Shown: piece by piece, positions 43,472 through 52,043 of the stretch
How the letters are laid out: each line of letters opens with the position of its first letter
Position numbering within the stretch: position 1 is the first letter of the stretch
DNA from: Gammaproteobacteria bacterium
GTDB taxonomy: Bacteria > Pseudomonadota > Gammaproteobacteria > Steroidobacterales > Rariloculaceae
Reading direction: 5' to 3'
Length of the DNA: 64,000 bases
Assembly (NCBI GenBank): GCA_022825505.1
Contig: JAJDWR010000073.1
Location: 62,001-126,000, forward strand
Translations under genes and position numbers: made by a program
Notes under the pieces: generated by a model
The model's input: the letters and a program-made list of their open reading frames with translations, nothing else
Told to the model about the DNA's origin: nothing
Database searches by the model: none

Positions 43472-45214
43472 TCAGAGAAGCGAGTCCGCATCGCCGGATC
43501 CCATCATGGCTTCGCGCAGCACCGGAAGGGGTGCGCTGCCAAGAGACAGAAACTCCTCGTGGAACTCCTTCCATGCCGCGCGCCCACCGCGTTGCGCCGT
43601 CCAATCCTCGCGCATCTTTCTGATGATGAGCTTTCCCAGCGTATAGATGAAGTAGTTCGGACCGTAGGTTCCCCGCAGCGCCTGCTGCTCGGCGTTTCCG
43701 GGGTCCAGGAACGCCAGTTCGGCAAACATTCGCTGCGAAGTCTCGACGCTCATGCCCTCTATGTGCAGGCCGATCGAAGACAGGAACCGCACGTCACGCA
43801 TCAGCGCGTCGAGAATCTGGCCAACGCGCACCAGCGGTTGATCGTCGCCCAGTCCCGCCTCCTGCATCAGTTCTTCTGCATAGTGGGCCCACCCTTCGTT
43901 CAACATGCTGTTTCGCAACAGCTTGCCTACCTGGTTGTCCGATCGCGCGACGTACAGGAAGTGCAGGAAATGTCCCGGCCAGACCTCGTGCACCGACGTG
44001 TTCAGCAGGTCCGCCTCCCCGGGCACGTATTGGCGACGCACTTCCTCCGGCCATTCCGGGTCCGGACCGGCAATGTAATAGATGGAGGGCAGCCCTTGCT
44101 CGAAGGGTCCGGGTATCTCGATGTAGGCGGAATTGGTGCGGCGATAGGCCGGGGCCTCCGCCACAAAGGCCGTCTCCTGACCCGGGATGCCGACGAGGTC
44201 CGCTCCGATCAGGAATTCCTTCAGTTCCGGCAATTGCTCGTTGGCCCGTGCAACGGCGCCCGCCTCGGGCTTGTCGTCTCGTACCCGGGCCGCGCAGTCG
44301 GCAACGGTGATTTCCGTATCGACCAGGGCGCAGGTCGTGCGCAGCAGCTCCAGATTGCGGGCAAGATCGGTTTCCGCCACTTCCTTGAGCGTTTGCCAGT
44401 CCAGATCGATACGATAGGCACGCCACAACAGCTCCCGGTAACGCTCTTCGCCCAGAGCGAAATCGTCCGTGGCGTCTGCAAGCTCCAGCTCCAGCCAGGC
44501 CTCGATATCCCGCAAGGCGCTCACGGCCGGCTCGACAGCGTCGGCAAACGCCGCCTGCAAGTCTGCATCCTCTACATCGGCGAACAACCCCGGAGCGTCA
44601 TCCTGCAGGTGGGACGCCAGGCCGCCGAATTGAACCAGGGACGTGCGCAAAAAGGGTCTTGGGAAGGGAGGCCGAAGCGTGCCGCGCATCTGCCCGATGT
44701 ACTCCGGGATCTTCTCCACGTGAGCCGTCAGTGCCGCCAGTCGATCCGCCTTCGGAGCGTACTCACGCGACACATAAACGCTCGGGCTGAGTGGACCGGC
44801 ATACCAGGCCGGGTACTGCAGGTGGTACTCGGCTACCTGGACATCGAACAGGATGCCCTCGATGGCCGAAACGAGCTGCTGACGCTCCAGTTCCTCAACC
44901 GCAGTCAGCGCATCGGCGGAAAATTCGTCCTCCGCCCGTTGAGCGTACTCGCGCAACATCTCCGTGCGTTGCTGAATCGCCTCGGCCGATACGTCCTGGA
45001 GCTGTCCGTCGTACTCGTGAAGCCCGGCCCATACCGCTGCGGTGGGCAAGGCCGCGAAATACCGGCCGAAGAATTCGTCGGTAAACTCCTCCCAGGAAGA
45101 TGTGGGTGCGGCTGCCGGCTCCTCCACGGCCACCTCGCTTTCACATCCCGATATGGCGCCCGCACCTATCGCTACTGCCGCGACCCAACCCGTGGAAAAC
45201 GCATGATTCTTCAT
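43472..45214 (-). CDS. DUF885 family lipoprotein, putative zinc metallopeptidase
   Basis: A 580-residue lipoprotein. The signal ends in AISGC (Cys24). The domain is DUF885: HEVWPGH (409-415, an HExxPGH form) and, 24 residues on, NEGWAHYAEELMQE (439-452), the expected zinc His/His and Glu. The C-terminal GPNYFIYTLGKLIIRKMRED is also typical. Members resemble M32-like metalloproteases; the substrate is unknown. The ATG at 45212-45214 has AAGGAG. The tRNA-Arg gene ends 23 bases upstream with no terminator between, so the mRNA may share a transcript with the tRNA. Confidence 0.85.
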   Translation of the reverse strand: MKNHAFSTGWVAAVAIGAGAISGCESEVAVEEPAAAPTSSWEEFTDEFFGRYFAALPTAAVWAGLHEYDGQLQDVSAEAIQQRTEMLREYAQRAEDEFSADALTAVEELERQQLVSAIEGILFDVQVAEYHLQYPAWYAGPLSPSVYVSREYAPKADRLAALTAHVEKIPEYIGQMRGTLRPPFPRPFLRTSLVQFGGLASHLQDDAPGLFADVEDADLQAAFADAVEPAVSALRDIEAWLELELADATDDFALGEERYRELLWRAYRIDLDWQTLKEVAETDLARNLELLRTTCALVDTEITVADCAARVRDDKPEAGAVARANEQLPELKEFLIGADLVGIPGQETAFVAEAPAYRRTNSAYIEIPGPFEQGLPSIYYIAGPDPEWPEEVRRQYVPGEADLLNTSVHEVWPGHFLHFLYVARSDNQVGKLLRNSMLNEGWAHYAEELMQEAGLGDDQPLVRVGQILDALMRDVRFLSSIGLHIEGMSVETSQRMFAELAFLDPGNAEQQALRGTYGPNYFIYTLGKLIIRKMREDWTAQRGGRAAWKEFHEEFLSLGSAPLPVLREAMMGSGDADSLL

Positions 45215-45237
45215 GAGGCTTTCTCCTTTTCCTTTTG

Positions 45238-45311
45238 CGCCCCGAAGAGGATTCGAACCTCTGACCTTCCGCTTAGGAGGCGGACGCTCTATCCGGCTGA
45301 GCTATCGGGGC
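45238..45311 (-). tRNA. tRNA-Arg (anticodon CCT), CCA not encoded
   Basis: On the minus strand this folds as a cloverleaf: acceptor GCCCCGA paired with TCGGGGC, D arm GCTC...GAGC, anticodon loop CTCCTAA (anticodon CCT), T arm with GGTTCGAATCC, discriminator G. The next bases are CAA, so CCA must be added. fabA lies just upstream on the same strand and the DUF885 gene just downstream, so all three could be co-transcribed. Confidence 0.95.
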
Positions 45312-45345
45312 AATCGAGAAATGCGGGGTGATGATAACAGGAGGG

Positions 45346-45915
45346 TCAGAAGCCTTCCGTGGATGTGAACAGCCCGACCCGGAGGTTCTTGGCCCGGTAG
45401 ATTGTTCGGCCATCGACAGACATTGTTCCGTCGGCAAGGCCCATGACGAGTTTTCGACTGATGAGTCGTTTCATTTCTATGTGGTAGCGCACCAGATTGC
45501 TGGTCGGCAGGACCTGCCCCTGAAACTTGACCTCCCCGACTCCAAGGGCTCGGCCACGGCCCCCCGCGCCGTTCCAGGCCAGCCAGAATCCGACCAGTTG
45601 CCACATGGCGTCCAGGCCCAGGCAGCCGGGCATCACCGGGTCGCCGGTGAAGTGGCAGTCGAAGAACCAGAGATCCGGTACCACGTCCAGATCGGCGACA
45701 ATCTCGCCCTTGCTGAACTTGCCACCGGTGTCGTCGATGTGGGTGATGCGGTCGAACATCAGCATGTTGGGAAGGGGCAGCCGGGCATTCTCCTCGCCGA
45801 ATATGCCATCGCTTCCGGAAATCAGAAGTTCCTCTCTGGAATAGCTCGACTGCTGTGGCCAGCGGCCGGCCGCCTTCGCTTCGCTCACGCCTGCGATACC
45901 GCCTGTATCGGACAA
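45346..45915 (-). CDS. fabA: 3-hydroxydecanoyl-ACP dehydratase/isomerase FabA
   Basis: Hot-dog enzyme making the cis double bond of unsaturated fatty acids. Features: [24 protein letters not shown], the active His88 in [23 protein letters not shown] with Asp102 on the partner motif, and [13 protein letters not shown]. The start is uncertain: a TTG at 45913-45915 gives 189 residues, a GTG at 45886-45888 gives 180, closer to E. coli FabA (172). Neither has a strong ribosome site. fabB, its usual partner, is not in the window. Confidence 0.95.
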   Translation of the reverse strand: MSDTGGIAGVSEAKAAGRWPQQSSYSREELLISGSDGIFGEENARLPLPNMLMFDRITHIDDTGGKFSKGEIVADLDVVPDLWFFDCHFTGDPVMPGCLGLDAMWQLVGFWLAWNGAGGRGRALGVGEVKFQGQVLPTSNLVRYHIEMKRLISRKLVMGLADGTMSVDGRTIYRAKNLRVGLFTSTEGF

Positions 45916-45964
45916 CGGGGCGAGGATACGCGTATCCCGCAGAAATTACACGGAGACGCCCGCG

Positions 45965-45970
45965 TATAAT
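45965..45970 (+). promoter_or_regulatory. Consensus -10 element upstream of the aromatic-acid MFS gene
   Basis: TATAAT lies 40 bases before the ATG at 46010, at a normal distance for a short leader. No good -35 hexamer is found at 16-18 bases upstream, so activator control is possible. Confidence 0.4.
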
Positions 45971-46009
45971 CGCCGCTCACCAACAACACGAATCACCGAC
46001 GGTAGGATC

Positions 46010-47344
46010 ATGGACGTTCGCAACACCATCGACCAAAGCCCGATCACTTCGCTGCAAGTCGTCGTGATCGGACTGTGTTTCTTCATCAACATGCTCGACG
46101 GCATGGATGTGCTGGCGATCTCGCTGGCGGCGCCGGTGCTTTCGCAGGATTGGCAGATCCCGGCAACCCAGCTCGGGCGCGTGTTCAGCGCGGCGCTGTT
46201 CGGCATGGCCCTGGGTTCCATTTTTCTCGCGCCGCTGGCAGACCTGATCGGCCGGCGAAAACTGATCATGCTCTGCCTGTCGGTCATCACCGTGGGCATG
46301 ATCGCCACGGCCTTTGCCCGGACCGTGCCCCAACTCTATGGGCTGCGGTTCGTCACGGGCCTCGGTGTAGGCGGCATACTCGCCAGCATGGCCACGATGG
46401 CCGCCGAGTTTTCGCCGCGGCGTCGCCGCAACCTGGTGGTCACGTTCGTTCAGGCCGGCTATCCCGTAGGCGCTGCGGTGCTCGGAATCGTGGTCGTGGA
46501 GGGCAACATGCTGCCTTCCTTCGGTTGGCCATCGGTTTTCCTGCTGGCCGGGATACTCACTGCGGCCGTACTGCCCATGGTGGCGCTGTGGATGCCGGAA
46601 TCGCTGGAATTCCTGCTGAAGCGGCAACCTCCAGGGGCGCTCGAAAGCGTCAACAAGATACTGCAGCGCATGGGCCACGACACCATTGAGGAGTTGCCGG
46701 CCCTGCCGGACACCGGGGAAACCCGAGGCGGCGTGGCCGCACTGGGATCCGGCGTCGCATCCCTTTTCTCGACCGAGCACCGCCGGTCCACCCTACTCCT
46801 GTGGGTGGCCTTCTTCATGGCGTTCGGGACACTCTATTTCCTGCTGAGCTGGGTGCCTCAACTGGGCCGCAACGCCGGGCTGCCGCTGGATCGCGCCATC
46901 TACGCCAGCGTGGTACTGAACCTCAGCGCCTTTCTGGGGATGGTTTCCCTGGGGTATCTCGCCGACCGATTCGGGCTGAAGCGCATCATCATCGCCTGGC
47001 TGGGGCTCGCGGCGGTGCTCATGTGGGGCTTCCAGGCCTTCGCCTCTCCGCTGATGATCATGGTGGCCATCGGTCTCATCGGCTTCACCATGGAAGGCGG
47101 TTTCATCGGCATCTACGTGGCGGCGGCGCGAATCTATCCGACGCTCATCCGCAATACCGGCGTCGGCTGGGCCATAGGCGCAGGCCGTACGGGCGCCATT
47201 ATCGGTCCCATCTTCGCGGGCTGGCTGGTGGCCCAGGGACTGGGCATGGGCGAGAGCTTCCGGATATTCGCCATCCCGCTGGTGCTTGCCGCAGCCGCCA
47301 TTTTCCTCCTGCGGGCGAGGGAACTGCTGCCTGACAAGCGCTGA
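46010..47344 (+). CDS. MFS transporter, aromatic acid:H+ symporter (AAHS) type
   Basis: Inner-membrane importer of 444 residues with 12 helices, resembling PcaK/BenK. Helix 1 carries FFINMLDGMDVLAISLAAPVL, the AAHS DGxD variant; LADLIGRRKLI and the later YLADRFGLKRIII are the duplicated MFS motif A; GLGVGGILASMATMAAEF follows. It would bring in benzoate-like or other organic acids with protons. The gene is followed by the reductase gene on the same strand and faces the amidohydrolase, which suggests a degradation module. Confidence 0.82.
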   Translation: MDVRNTIDQSPITSLQVVVIGLCFFINMLDGMDVLAISLAAPVLSQDWQIPATQLGRVFSAALFGMALGSIFLAPLADLIGRRKLIMLCLSVITVGMIATAFARTVPQLYGLRFVTGLGVGGILASMATMAAEFSPRRRRNLVVTFVQAGYPVGAAVLGIVVVEGNMLPSFGWPSVFLLAGILTAAVLPMVALWMPESLEFLLKRQPPGALESVNKILQRMGHDTIEELPALPDTGETRGGVAALGSGVASLFSTEHRRSTLLLWVAFFMAFGTLYFLLSWVPQLGRNAGLPLDRAIYASVVLNLSAFLGMVSLGYLADRFGLKRIIIAWLGLAAVLMWGFQAFASPLMIMVAIGLIGFTMEGGFIGIYVAAARIYPTLIRNTGVGWAIGAGRTGAIIGPIFAGWLVAQGLGMGESFRIFAIPLVLAAAAIFLLRARELLPDKR

Positions 47345-47401
47345 TACCGTTACCCGTGGGCGTCCATGCTGGAGCGGCGCGGACCGGGCGGCGCCGTTGT
47401 C

Positions 47402-47423
47402 CAGCCCGAGCTTCCCCGGGCTG
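47402..47423 (+). terminator. Hairpin after the MFS gene
   Basis: CAGCCCG and CGGGCTG (7-base GC arms, 8-base loop) lie 58 bases after the transporter stop and before the reductase gene. There is no T-run after it, so it is at best a weak or factor-dependent terminator. Confidence 0.35.
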
Positions 47424-47521
47424 CCTCTGCCACACGAACAGCGCGAGAACGTGGCCTGTAGCCGCATGGCTCCGCCCAATCCTTATTGGTACAATTCGCC
47501 GTCCTTCCGAGAGGCCCCGCC

Positions 47522-48505
47522 ATGAGCGAGAATGCCGACGCGCATCATCCGACCCTGCCCAACGCCCCCATGGGGCTCGCTTCCGTCAAGGAACCCGTCA
47601 CCGGGCATATCGTTTCCAACGATTCGTGCCTCAAGGGCAAGTCCGCCAGCTTCGTCCGCCATACCGCCATCGACATCAGCGGCACGCCGCTGGAGGGGCG
47701 CTGCCTCGTCGGCCAGGCGTTCGGCGTACTGGCGCCCGGCGTCGACGAGAGGGGCAAACCGCACAAGGTACGCCTGTACTCCATCGCCTGCCCGGACGAC
47801 GGTGAGGACGGTGCGGGCTGCGTGATCTCGACCACGACCAAGAGGGTCATCGACGAGCGGTATCCCCAGAAGAAGGGTGACGATCCGGGCGATCACAGCC
47901 TGTTCCTGGGCGTTTGCAGCAACTACATGTGCGACCTGCGCCCGGGCGATCCAATCCAGGTCACCGGACCCAACGGCAAACGCTTCCTGCTCCCGGAACC
48001 CACGTCCCGCAGGAACCACGACTACGTCTTCGTGGCCGCGGGCACCGGGATCGCGCCGTTCCGGGGCATGGCCATGGAACTGCTGCAGCGAAACCCCATC
48101 TCAAGCCAGGTTCACCTGGTAATGGGCGCGCCGTATACCACCGACCTCATCTACGACGACCTGTTCACGGAACTTGCCGCCGAACACCCGAACTTCCACT
48201 ATTACAGGGCGATCAGCCGGGAGACGCGCCCGGACGGCCGCCGCGGCCAATACGTGCACCACCTGATGGACGAGCGGATGGACCTCTTCGGCCCCGTGCT
48301 CGCCAACCCGCGCACCCTGCTCTACATCTGCGGGCTGGCAGGCATGCAGAGCGGCCTGTTCAAGGCCATGGCGCAGCACGGAGTGGACGACGGGTACTTC
48401 ACCCTGAAGAAGTCGCTGGCCGGCGTGGACCCCGCCGATTGGCAGCTAAGCCAGATACGCCGGGGCGTGCGCTGTACCCCGCGCTGCATGGTGGAGGTGT
48501 ACTGA
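47522..48505 (+). CDS. Plant-type ferredoxin-NADP+ reductase
   Basis: A 327-residue FAD enzyme exchanging electrons between NADPH and ferredoxin. The FAD-binding half shows VRLYSIACP (RxYS) and GVCSNYMCDLRPGDPIQVTGP; the NADP half has AAGTGIAPFRGMAMELL, LLYICGLAGMQSGLFKAM and a C-terminal aromatic, ending in MVEVY, as in plastid-type FNR. A related reductase module forms part of BoxA in benzoyl-CoA oxidation, but here it is alone. The ATG at 47522 follows GAGAGG. A ferredoxin partner is not adjacent; the dicluster ferredoxin at 62679 is far away. Confidence 0.88.
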   Translation: MSENADAHHPTLPNAPMGLASVKEPVTGHIVSNDSCLKGKSASFVRHTAIDISGTPLEGRCLVGQAFGVLAPGVDERGKPHKVRLYSIACPDDGEDGAGCVISTTTKRVIDERYPQKKGDDPGDHSLFLGVCSNYMCDLRPGDPIQVTGPNGKRFLLPEPTSRRNHDYVFVAAGTGIAPFRGMAMELLQRNPISSQVHLVMGAPYTTDLIYDDLFTELAAEHPNFHYYRAISRETRPDGRRGQYVHHLMDERMDLFGPVLANPRTLLYICGLAGMQSGLFKAMAQHGVDDGYFTLKKSLAGVDPADWQLSQIRRGVRCTPRCMVEVY

Positions 48506-48506
48506 G

Positions 48507-49649
48507 TCAGTCGCCGCCGGGCACGCCGATGCCCAGCAACCGGGCGGCATTTCCTCCGACGATGGCTTCCTTGTCGGCGTCGGTGAGCGCGGCCGCGCCC
48601 TCGACGAAGCCCACCGGATCGTACATGCCCATGTCGAACGGGTAATCCGTTCCGAGAACGATTTGGTCGCTGCCGTACAGGCCGGCCAGGTACTCCAGTT
48701 GGTGCTCCGTGAACACCACCGTATCGAAATACAGCCGGCGCAGGTAGTGGCCGGGCGGCTCTTCGATGCAACGACGGCAGTCCTCCCGCGCGGCATGGGC
48801 ATGGTCGATGCGGCCGGAGTAGGCCGACAGGAAACCGCCGCCGTGGGCGACGCAAATCTTGAGCCCGGGAAATCTGTCCAGCACGCCGTCGAAGATCAGA
48901 TGACTCACGGCCACGGTGGAATCCAGCGGGTTGCCGATGACGTTGATGAAGTAGTGGTCCGATAGCCGCGCTCCGTCGGAAAATCCGTTGGGATGCAGGA
49001 AAATCAGCGCATCGAGTTCCTCGGCCTTTGCGAATATGGGCCGAAAGCGCTCGTTCGAAAGCTCCTCGCCATTTACGTTCGTGCAGAGCTCGATGCCCTT
49101 GAAACCGAGCTCACCCATCACCCGTTCGAGCTCCGATACGGCCATTTGGGGGTCCTGCATGGGCAGTCCGCCCAGCCCGACAAAGCGGTCGGGATGAGCT
49201 GCCGCTACCGCGGCGATTTCGTCGTTGATGAGCCGGTTCGCCGTTCGCCCCAGTTCCGGCGGAAGCGCATAGTAGTACTGCAACGGGACGGGTGAGACCG
49301 CCTGAATGTCGATGCGCATTTGGTCCATGTCCGCCAGCCGCCGTTCCACGCCGGTAAGCTGTTCGTGGATCGTATCGGCCTGCCGGGCGTTGACCTCTCG
49401 TGTCGCCGCATTGGAGAAGCGATGCAGCCCGTCGGTCTCCATGTCGAAGGCGTCCGCGACCGCATCGGCGGCCGCGGGAACGTACATGTGGCAATGCAGG
49501 TCCACGGTCAGCGTCCGCGACCGCGCTCGCGGAGCGCTCTTGTCGCGCGCGGCCACGGCCTGCGCCGCAGCAGAGCTACAGGAATAAAACACCGCAAGAC
49601 TCCTGATATATCGAGGGTTTAAGCGTCGAAAACCGACCGACTCGGGCAT
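48507..49649 (-). CDS. Amidohydrolase 2 family, ACMSD/gamma-resorcylate decarboxylase-like
   Basis: A TIM-barrel metal enzyme of about 380 residues. It shows the metal site VDLHCHMYVP (HxH), then ALIFLHPNGFSD, KICVAHGGGFLSAY and VLGTDYPFDMGMYDP, typical of aminocarboxymuconate semialdehyde decarboxylase and related aromatic decarboxylases. The N-terminus is unclear: the conserved part starts at TLTVDLHCH, some 50 residues into the frame, and the ATG at 49647-49649 has a poor site. It faces the reductase gene (convergent, one base apart) and may belong with the AAHS importer. Confidence 0.82.
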   Translation of the reverse strand: MPESVGFRRLNPRYIRSLAVFYSCSSAAAQAVAARDKSAPRARSRTLTVDLHCHMYVPAAADAVADAFDMETDGLHRFSNAATREVNARQADTIHEQLTGVERRLADMDQMRIDIQAVSPVPLQYYYALPPELGRTANRLINDEIAAVAAAHPDRFVGLGGLPMQDPQMAVSELERVMGELGFKGIELCTNVNGEELSNERFRPIFAKAEELDALIFLHPNGFSDGARLSDHYFINVIGNPLDSTVAVSHLIFDGVLDRFPGLKICVAHGGGFLSAYSGRIDHAHAAREDCRRCIEEPPGHYLRRLYFDTVVFTEHQLEYLAGLYGSDQIVLGTDYPFDMGMYDPVGFVEGAAALTDADKEAIVGGNAARLLGIGVPGGD

Positions 49650-49706
49650 CCCCCGGTCATGGTCCCGCTGCAATCGATCGGCGATGCATCCCGGCTGGCC
49701 GGGTTG

Positions 49707-50726
49707 CTAATCGGACTTCATGTGACGGTCGAAGAAAGCGATGGCATCGGCCACCGCTGCCTGCTGCAACGGGTCCGGATCGTAGATTCCGGCTGCGTTT
49801 CGCTGCACGAAGATGAACCCGTGATGTTCATGATCGTACGAGCGCCATTCGACGGTCTTTCCCGCTTTGCTCATCAGCTCGTAGGCCAGCCGGAATGTCG
49901 CCTGGTTGTGATCCCGGTCCCTTCCGGCCACGAAGATCGGCATTTCGATGGCCCGGATGCGCTCCATCGCGAGATTCATGTCGATTTCCCCGCGAAGCGC
50001 TTCCACCGCCGCCGCCTGCATCTCGGGCGAATTGGCCTGCATGGTCTCGGGTTGCGGCGGCTCCGGAGGGGCGTTCGGGTCTGGCGGCAGGCTCGCCAGG
50101 TAGTCCATGGCGGCCGGTTCGGCGGCCACGCCGGCGCGCAGCCCGCCGTACTCGGAAGCGACCTTCAGCAACATCTCGCCGCCGTGGCTCACTCCGAGCC
50201 AGCCGACCCTGTCGGCGTCCACGTCCGGGAGCGCCCGGACGTATTCCACGATCTCGATCGCGTCCTCGTACTCCAGCGGACCCCGGCTCCACCGGTCGCG
50301 GCCCTGGAACTCCCTTACCGTGAGTTCCTCGGTGAACGGGGTATCGACCTCGGCCCGGTACCGCATCCACACCACTGCGTAGCCGGCATCGAGAAACGCC
50401 TCCAGGGTGCCGCTGCCGTACTGCGTCCATTCGCGGATCCAGCGCAGGCCGTAGCCGCCGTTCATGTGCGCGAACACGACGGTTGGGAAAGGCCCCTCCC
50501 CTGCGGGCCTCCTGACGCCGATGGGCGCATAGACGCCGTCCAGGAGTTCCACGAATCGCAATTGAACCGGGAACTCCGAACCCATGACCGGTTCGGTGAG
50601 GATGACTTCCTCGCCGCCCACGGCCTCCGGAACGTGTAACCAGGCAGGATCGATACTGCGATTCTCCTGCGCACCGGCGCCCGCCGCGAAATTTGCTGCC
50701 AGAACGACCAAAAACGAGCCTCGCAT
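49707..50726 (-). CDS. Exported alpha/beta hydrolase (dienelactone-hydrolase-like)
   Basis: A 339-residue protein with a signal peptide (SFLVVLAANFAAGAGAQ). The alpha/beta hydrolase fold is marked by PTVVFAHMNGGYGLRW, VDADRVGWLGVSHGGEMLLKVA (nucleophile Ser in GVSHGG), a proline-rich insertion PPDPNAPPEPPQPETM and DHEHHGFIFVQRN with the likely catalytic His. The substrate is unknown; ester or lactone cleavage in the periplasm is likely. The ATG at 50724-50726 begins at the signal sequence. It follows no clear operon partner except the amidohydrolase downstream (57 bases). Confidence 0.82.
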   Translation of the reverse strand: MRGSFLVVLAANFAAGAGAQENRSIDPAWLHVPEAVGGEEVILTEPVMGSEFPVQLRFVELLDGVYAPIGVRRPAGEGPFPTVVFAHMNGGYGLRWIREWTQYGSGTLEAFLDAGYAVVWMRYRAEVDTPFTEELTVREFQGRDRWSRGPLEYEDAIEIVEYVRALPDVDADRVGWLGVSHGGEMLLKVASEYGGLRAGVAAEPAAMDYLASLPPDPNAPPEPPQPETMQANSPEMQAAAVEALRGEIDMNLAMERIRAIEMPIFVAGRDRDHNQATFRLAYELMSKAGKTVEWRSYDHEHHGFIFVQRNAAGIYDPDPLQQAAVADAIAFFDRHMKSD

Positions 50727-50987
50727 CCGTTCAACCTCGCCGATGATTTTCGAAAACAAGGAGCATAGCGCACCCGAAAGCACTGACATTGTACTTTGTC
50801 CGTGGCGCGGATTCTCGATACAGGGCGAGCCTAACCAGCCGTCATCAGCCCAAGAAGAAGGGTGTCGAAGTCGACGTCCGGCGCCGCCCCGTCCAGCAGG
50901 AACCCCTGAGCGGGTTCGCGACCATGCGCCGGTGCGAGTAGAGCAGCTATGGAGACCTCTACATAGCTGATCATCTTCCGTCCGTCG

Positions 50988-51461
50988 CTATCCGTGCGCG
51001 AACAGCCTCGGATCGTAGTCGAAGCGTTCTATTCGCGAGATGGTAATCCGGCTCGCGTCCTGGTGACGGTGGTTGATCATAATGTTTCGGTCCGCCGTCT
51101 CTGCCACCGGTACCACGGCGGAAGGAACGCTCATCAGGCACGATGACTCCGCGCGGAGCCAGTTATCGCCTCTGGACCGGGTGATGCGCGTGACGGCACG
51201 CCACTCAGGCGGCAAGTCGCCCAGGCGCGTTACGTCGAACTCCACATCGTCCGGCACGTCGTAGCGCACGAGCATTGTATCGTCCGGCAGCAGGCTCGCA
51301 TCTTCGACGTGCACCAGCTTCTCGAGGACGCAGAGCGCGGGTCCGGTGGAACAGTAGGTCACGGGGTTTCCGCGGGAGTTCCATCGTCCATCGCATGCGT
51401 ATCCGTATCCCCCGTCAAATCGTTCCGCGAATTCCGCTCCGGACAGCCGCCATAGGTGCAT
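50988..51461 (-). CDS. RES-domain toxin
   Basis: A 157-residue RES-domain protein; characterised RES toxins degrade or ADP-ribosylate using NAD+. It shows LWRLSGAEFAERFDGGYGYACDGRWNSRGNP, which holds the conserved Arg and GRWN, then YCSTGPALCVLEKLVH with the Glu, and VPSAVVPVAETADRNIMINHRH near the end. The ATG at 51459-51461 overlaps the antitoxin TGA as TGATG. It is downstream of its antitoxin, as usual for Xre-RES pairs. Confidence 0.88.
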   Translation of the reverse strand: MHLWRLSGAEFAERFDGGYGYACDGRWNSRGNPVTYCSTGPALCVLEKLVHVEDASLLPDDTMLVRYDVPDDVEFDVTRLGDLPPEWRAVTRITRSRGDNWLRAESSCLMSVPSAVVPVAETADRNIMINHRHQDASRITISRIERFDYDPRLFAHG

Positions 51462-51907
51462 CAAGCCGGGGCGCCCCAGGCGATCCGCATCAACGCGTCC
51501 TCGACGAGCCGGGCGCCGGCATTTGTGCGAATCAGATCGATGGGGCGCAGGTCGTCAAGAGTGCGAAGTTCCTTGTGGAGCCAGCGGCTTGCCTTGTCGC
51601 GATTGGCGAACGTTCGCTCGGCAAGCGCGACGGTGCGCGCGACCCTGGCAGCCCGGTCGGATTCCTCCACTGTCAGTTTTTGCCCCTTCGCTCGCCGGTG
51701 CGCGAGGGTACGCGGATTGATGATCAGCCTTGCGATCTCCCGGTCGGTTACGCCGTGCTCTGAAAGCGCCGATAGGGTATCTGTCGGAAACCCAAGCTCC
51801 ACGGCCCGGGCCATATCCGCATCCGAGTGAATGTCGCACTCGAGCAGTTCGGCCCCGCCCAGATGCGCTGCTGCTTCTTCCGCCAGGCAGTGCTCCGGTT
51901 GATCCAT
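51461..51907 (-). CDS. Xre/MbcA/ParS-type antitoxin of the RES system (DUF2384)
   Basis: A 148-residue antitoxin. The N-terminal helix-turn-helix-like region is followed by the DUF2384 domain: LGFPTDTLSALSEHGVTDREIARLIINPRTLAHRRAKGQKL and the C-terminal LVEDALMRIAWG. It should bind its own promoter and neutralise RES by masking its active site. The ATG at 51905-51907 has GGAGG. It is followed by the RES gene with a one-base overlap. Confidence 0.88.
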   Translation of the reverse strand: MDQPEHCLAEEAAAHLGGAELLECDIHSDADMARAVELGFPTDTLSALSEHGVTDREIARLIINPRTLAHRRAKGQKLTVEESDRAARVARTVALAERTFANRDKASRWLHKELRTLDDLRPIDLIRTNAGARLVEDALMRIAWGAPA

Positions 51908-51933
51908 GACTACACCTCCGCGCATTTGCCGAG

Positions 51934-51963
51934 ATTGTGTCAGCAAATTGCATATTGGGTCAA
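51934..51963 (-). promoter_or_regulatory. Candidate promoter and operator of the Xre-RES pair
   Basis: On the minus strand, TTGACC (51958-51963) and CACAAT (51934-51939) are 18 bases apart. An imperfect inverted repeat, GCATTTGC (51922-51929) and GCAAATTGC (51943-51951), surrounds the -10 box and is a possible autoregulation site. Confidence 0.45.
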
Positions 51964-52043
51964 GTCGAGGCTGCGTTTCCATGGCCGGCAAGGTGATATT
52001 TCCGCTGATGAGATGGCCATACGAGGATGGCGAAGCGACTAGA

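Noticed and set aside
43559..45331. Plus-strand open frame of about 590 codons opposite the DUF885 gene and tRNA
   Set aside because: Antisense shadow; it runs through the tRNA-Arg gene.
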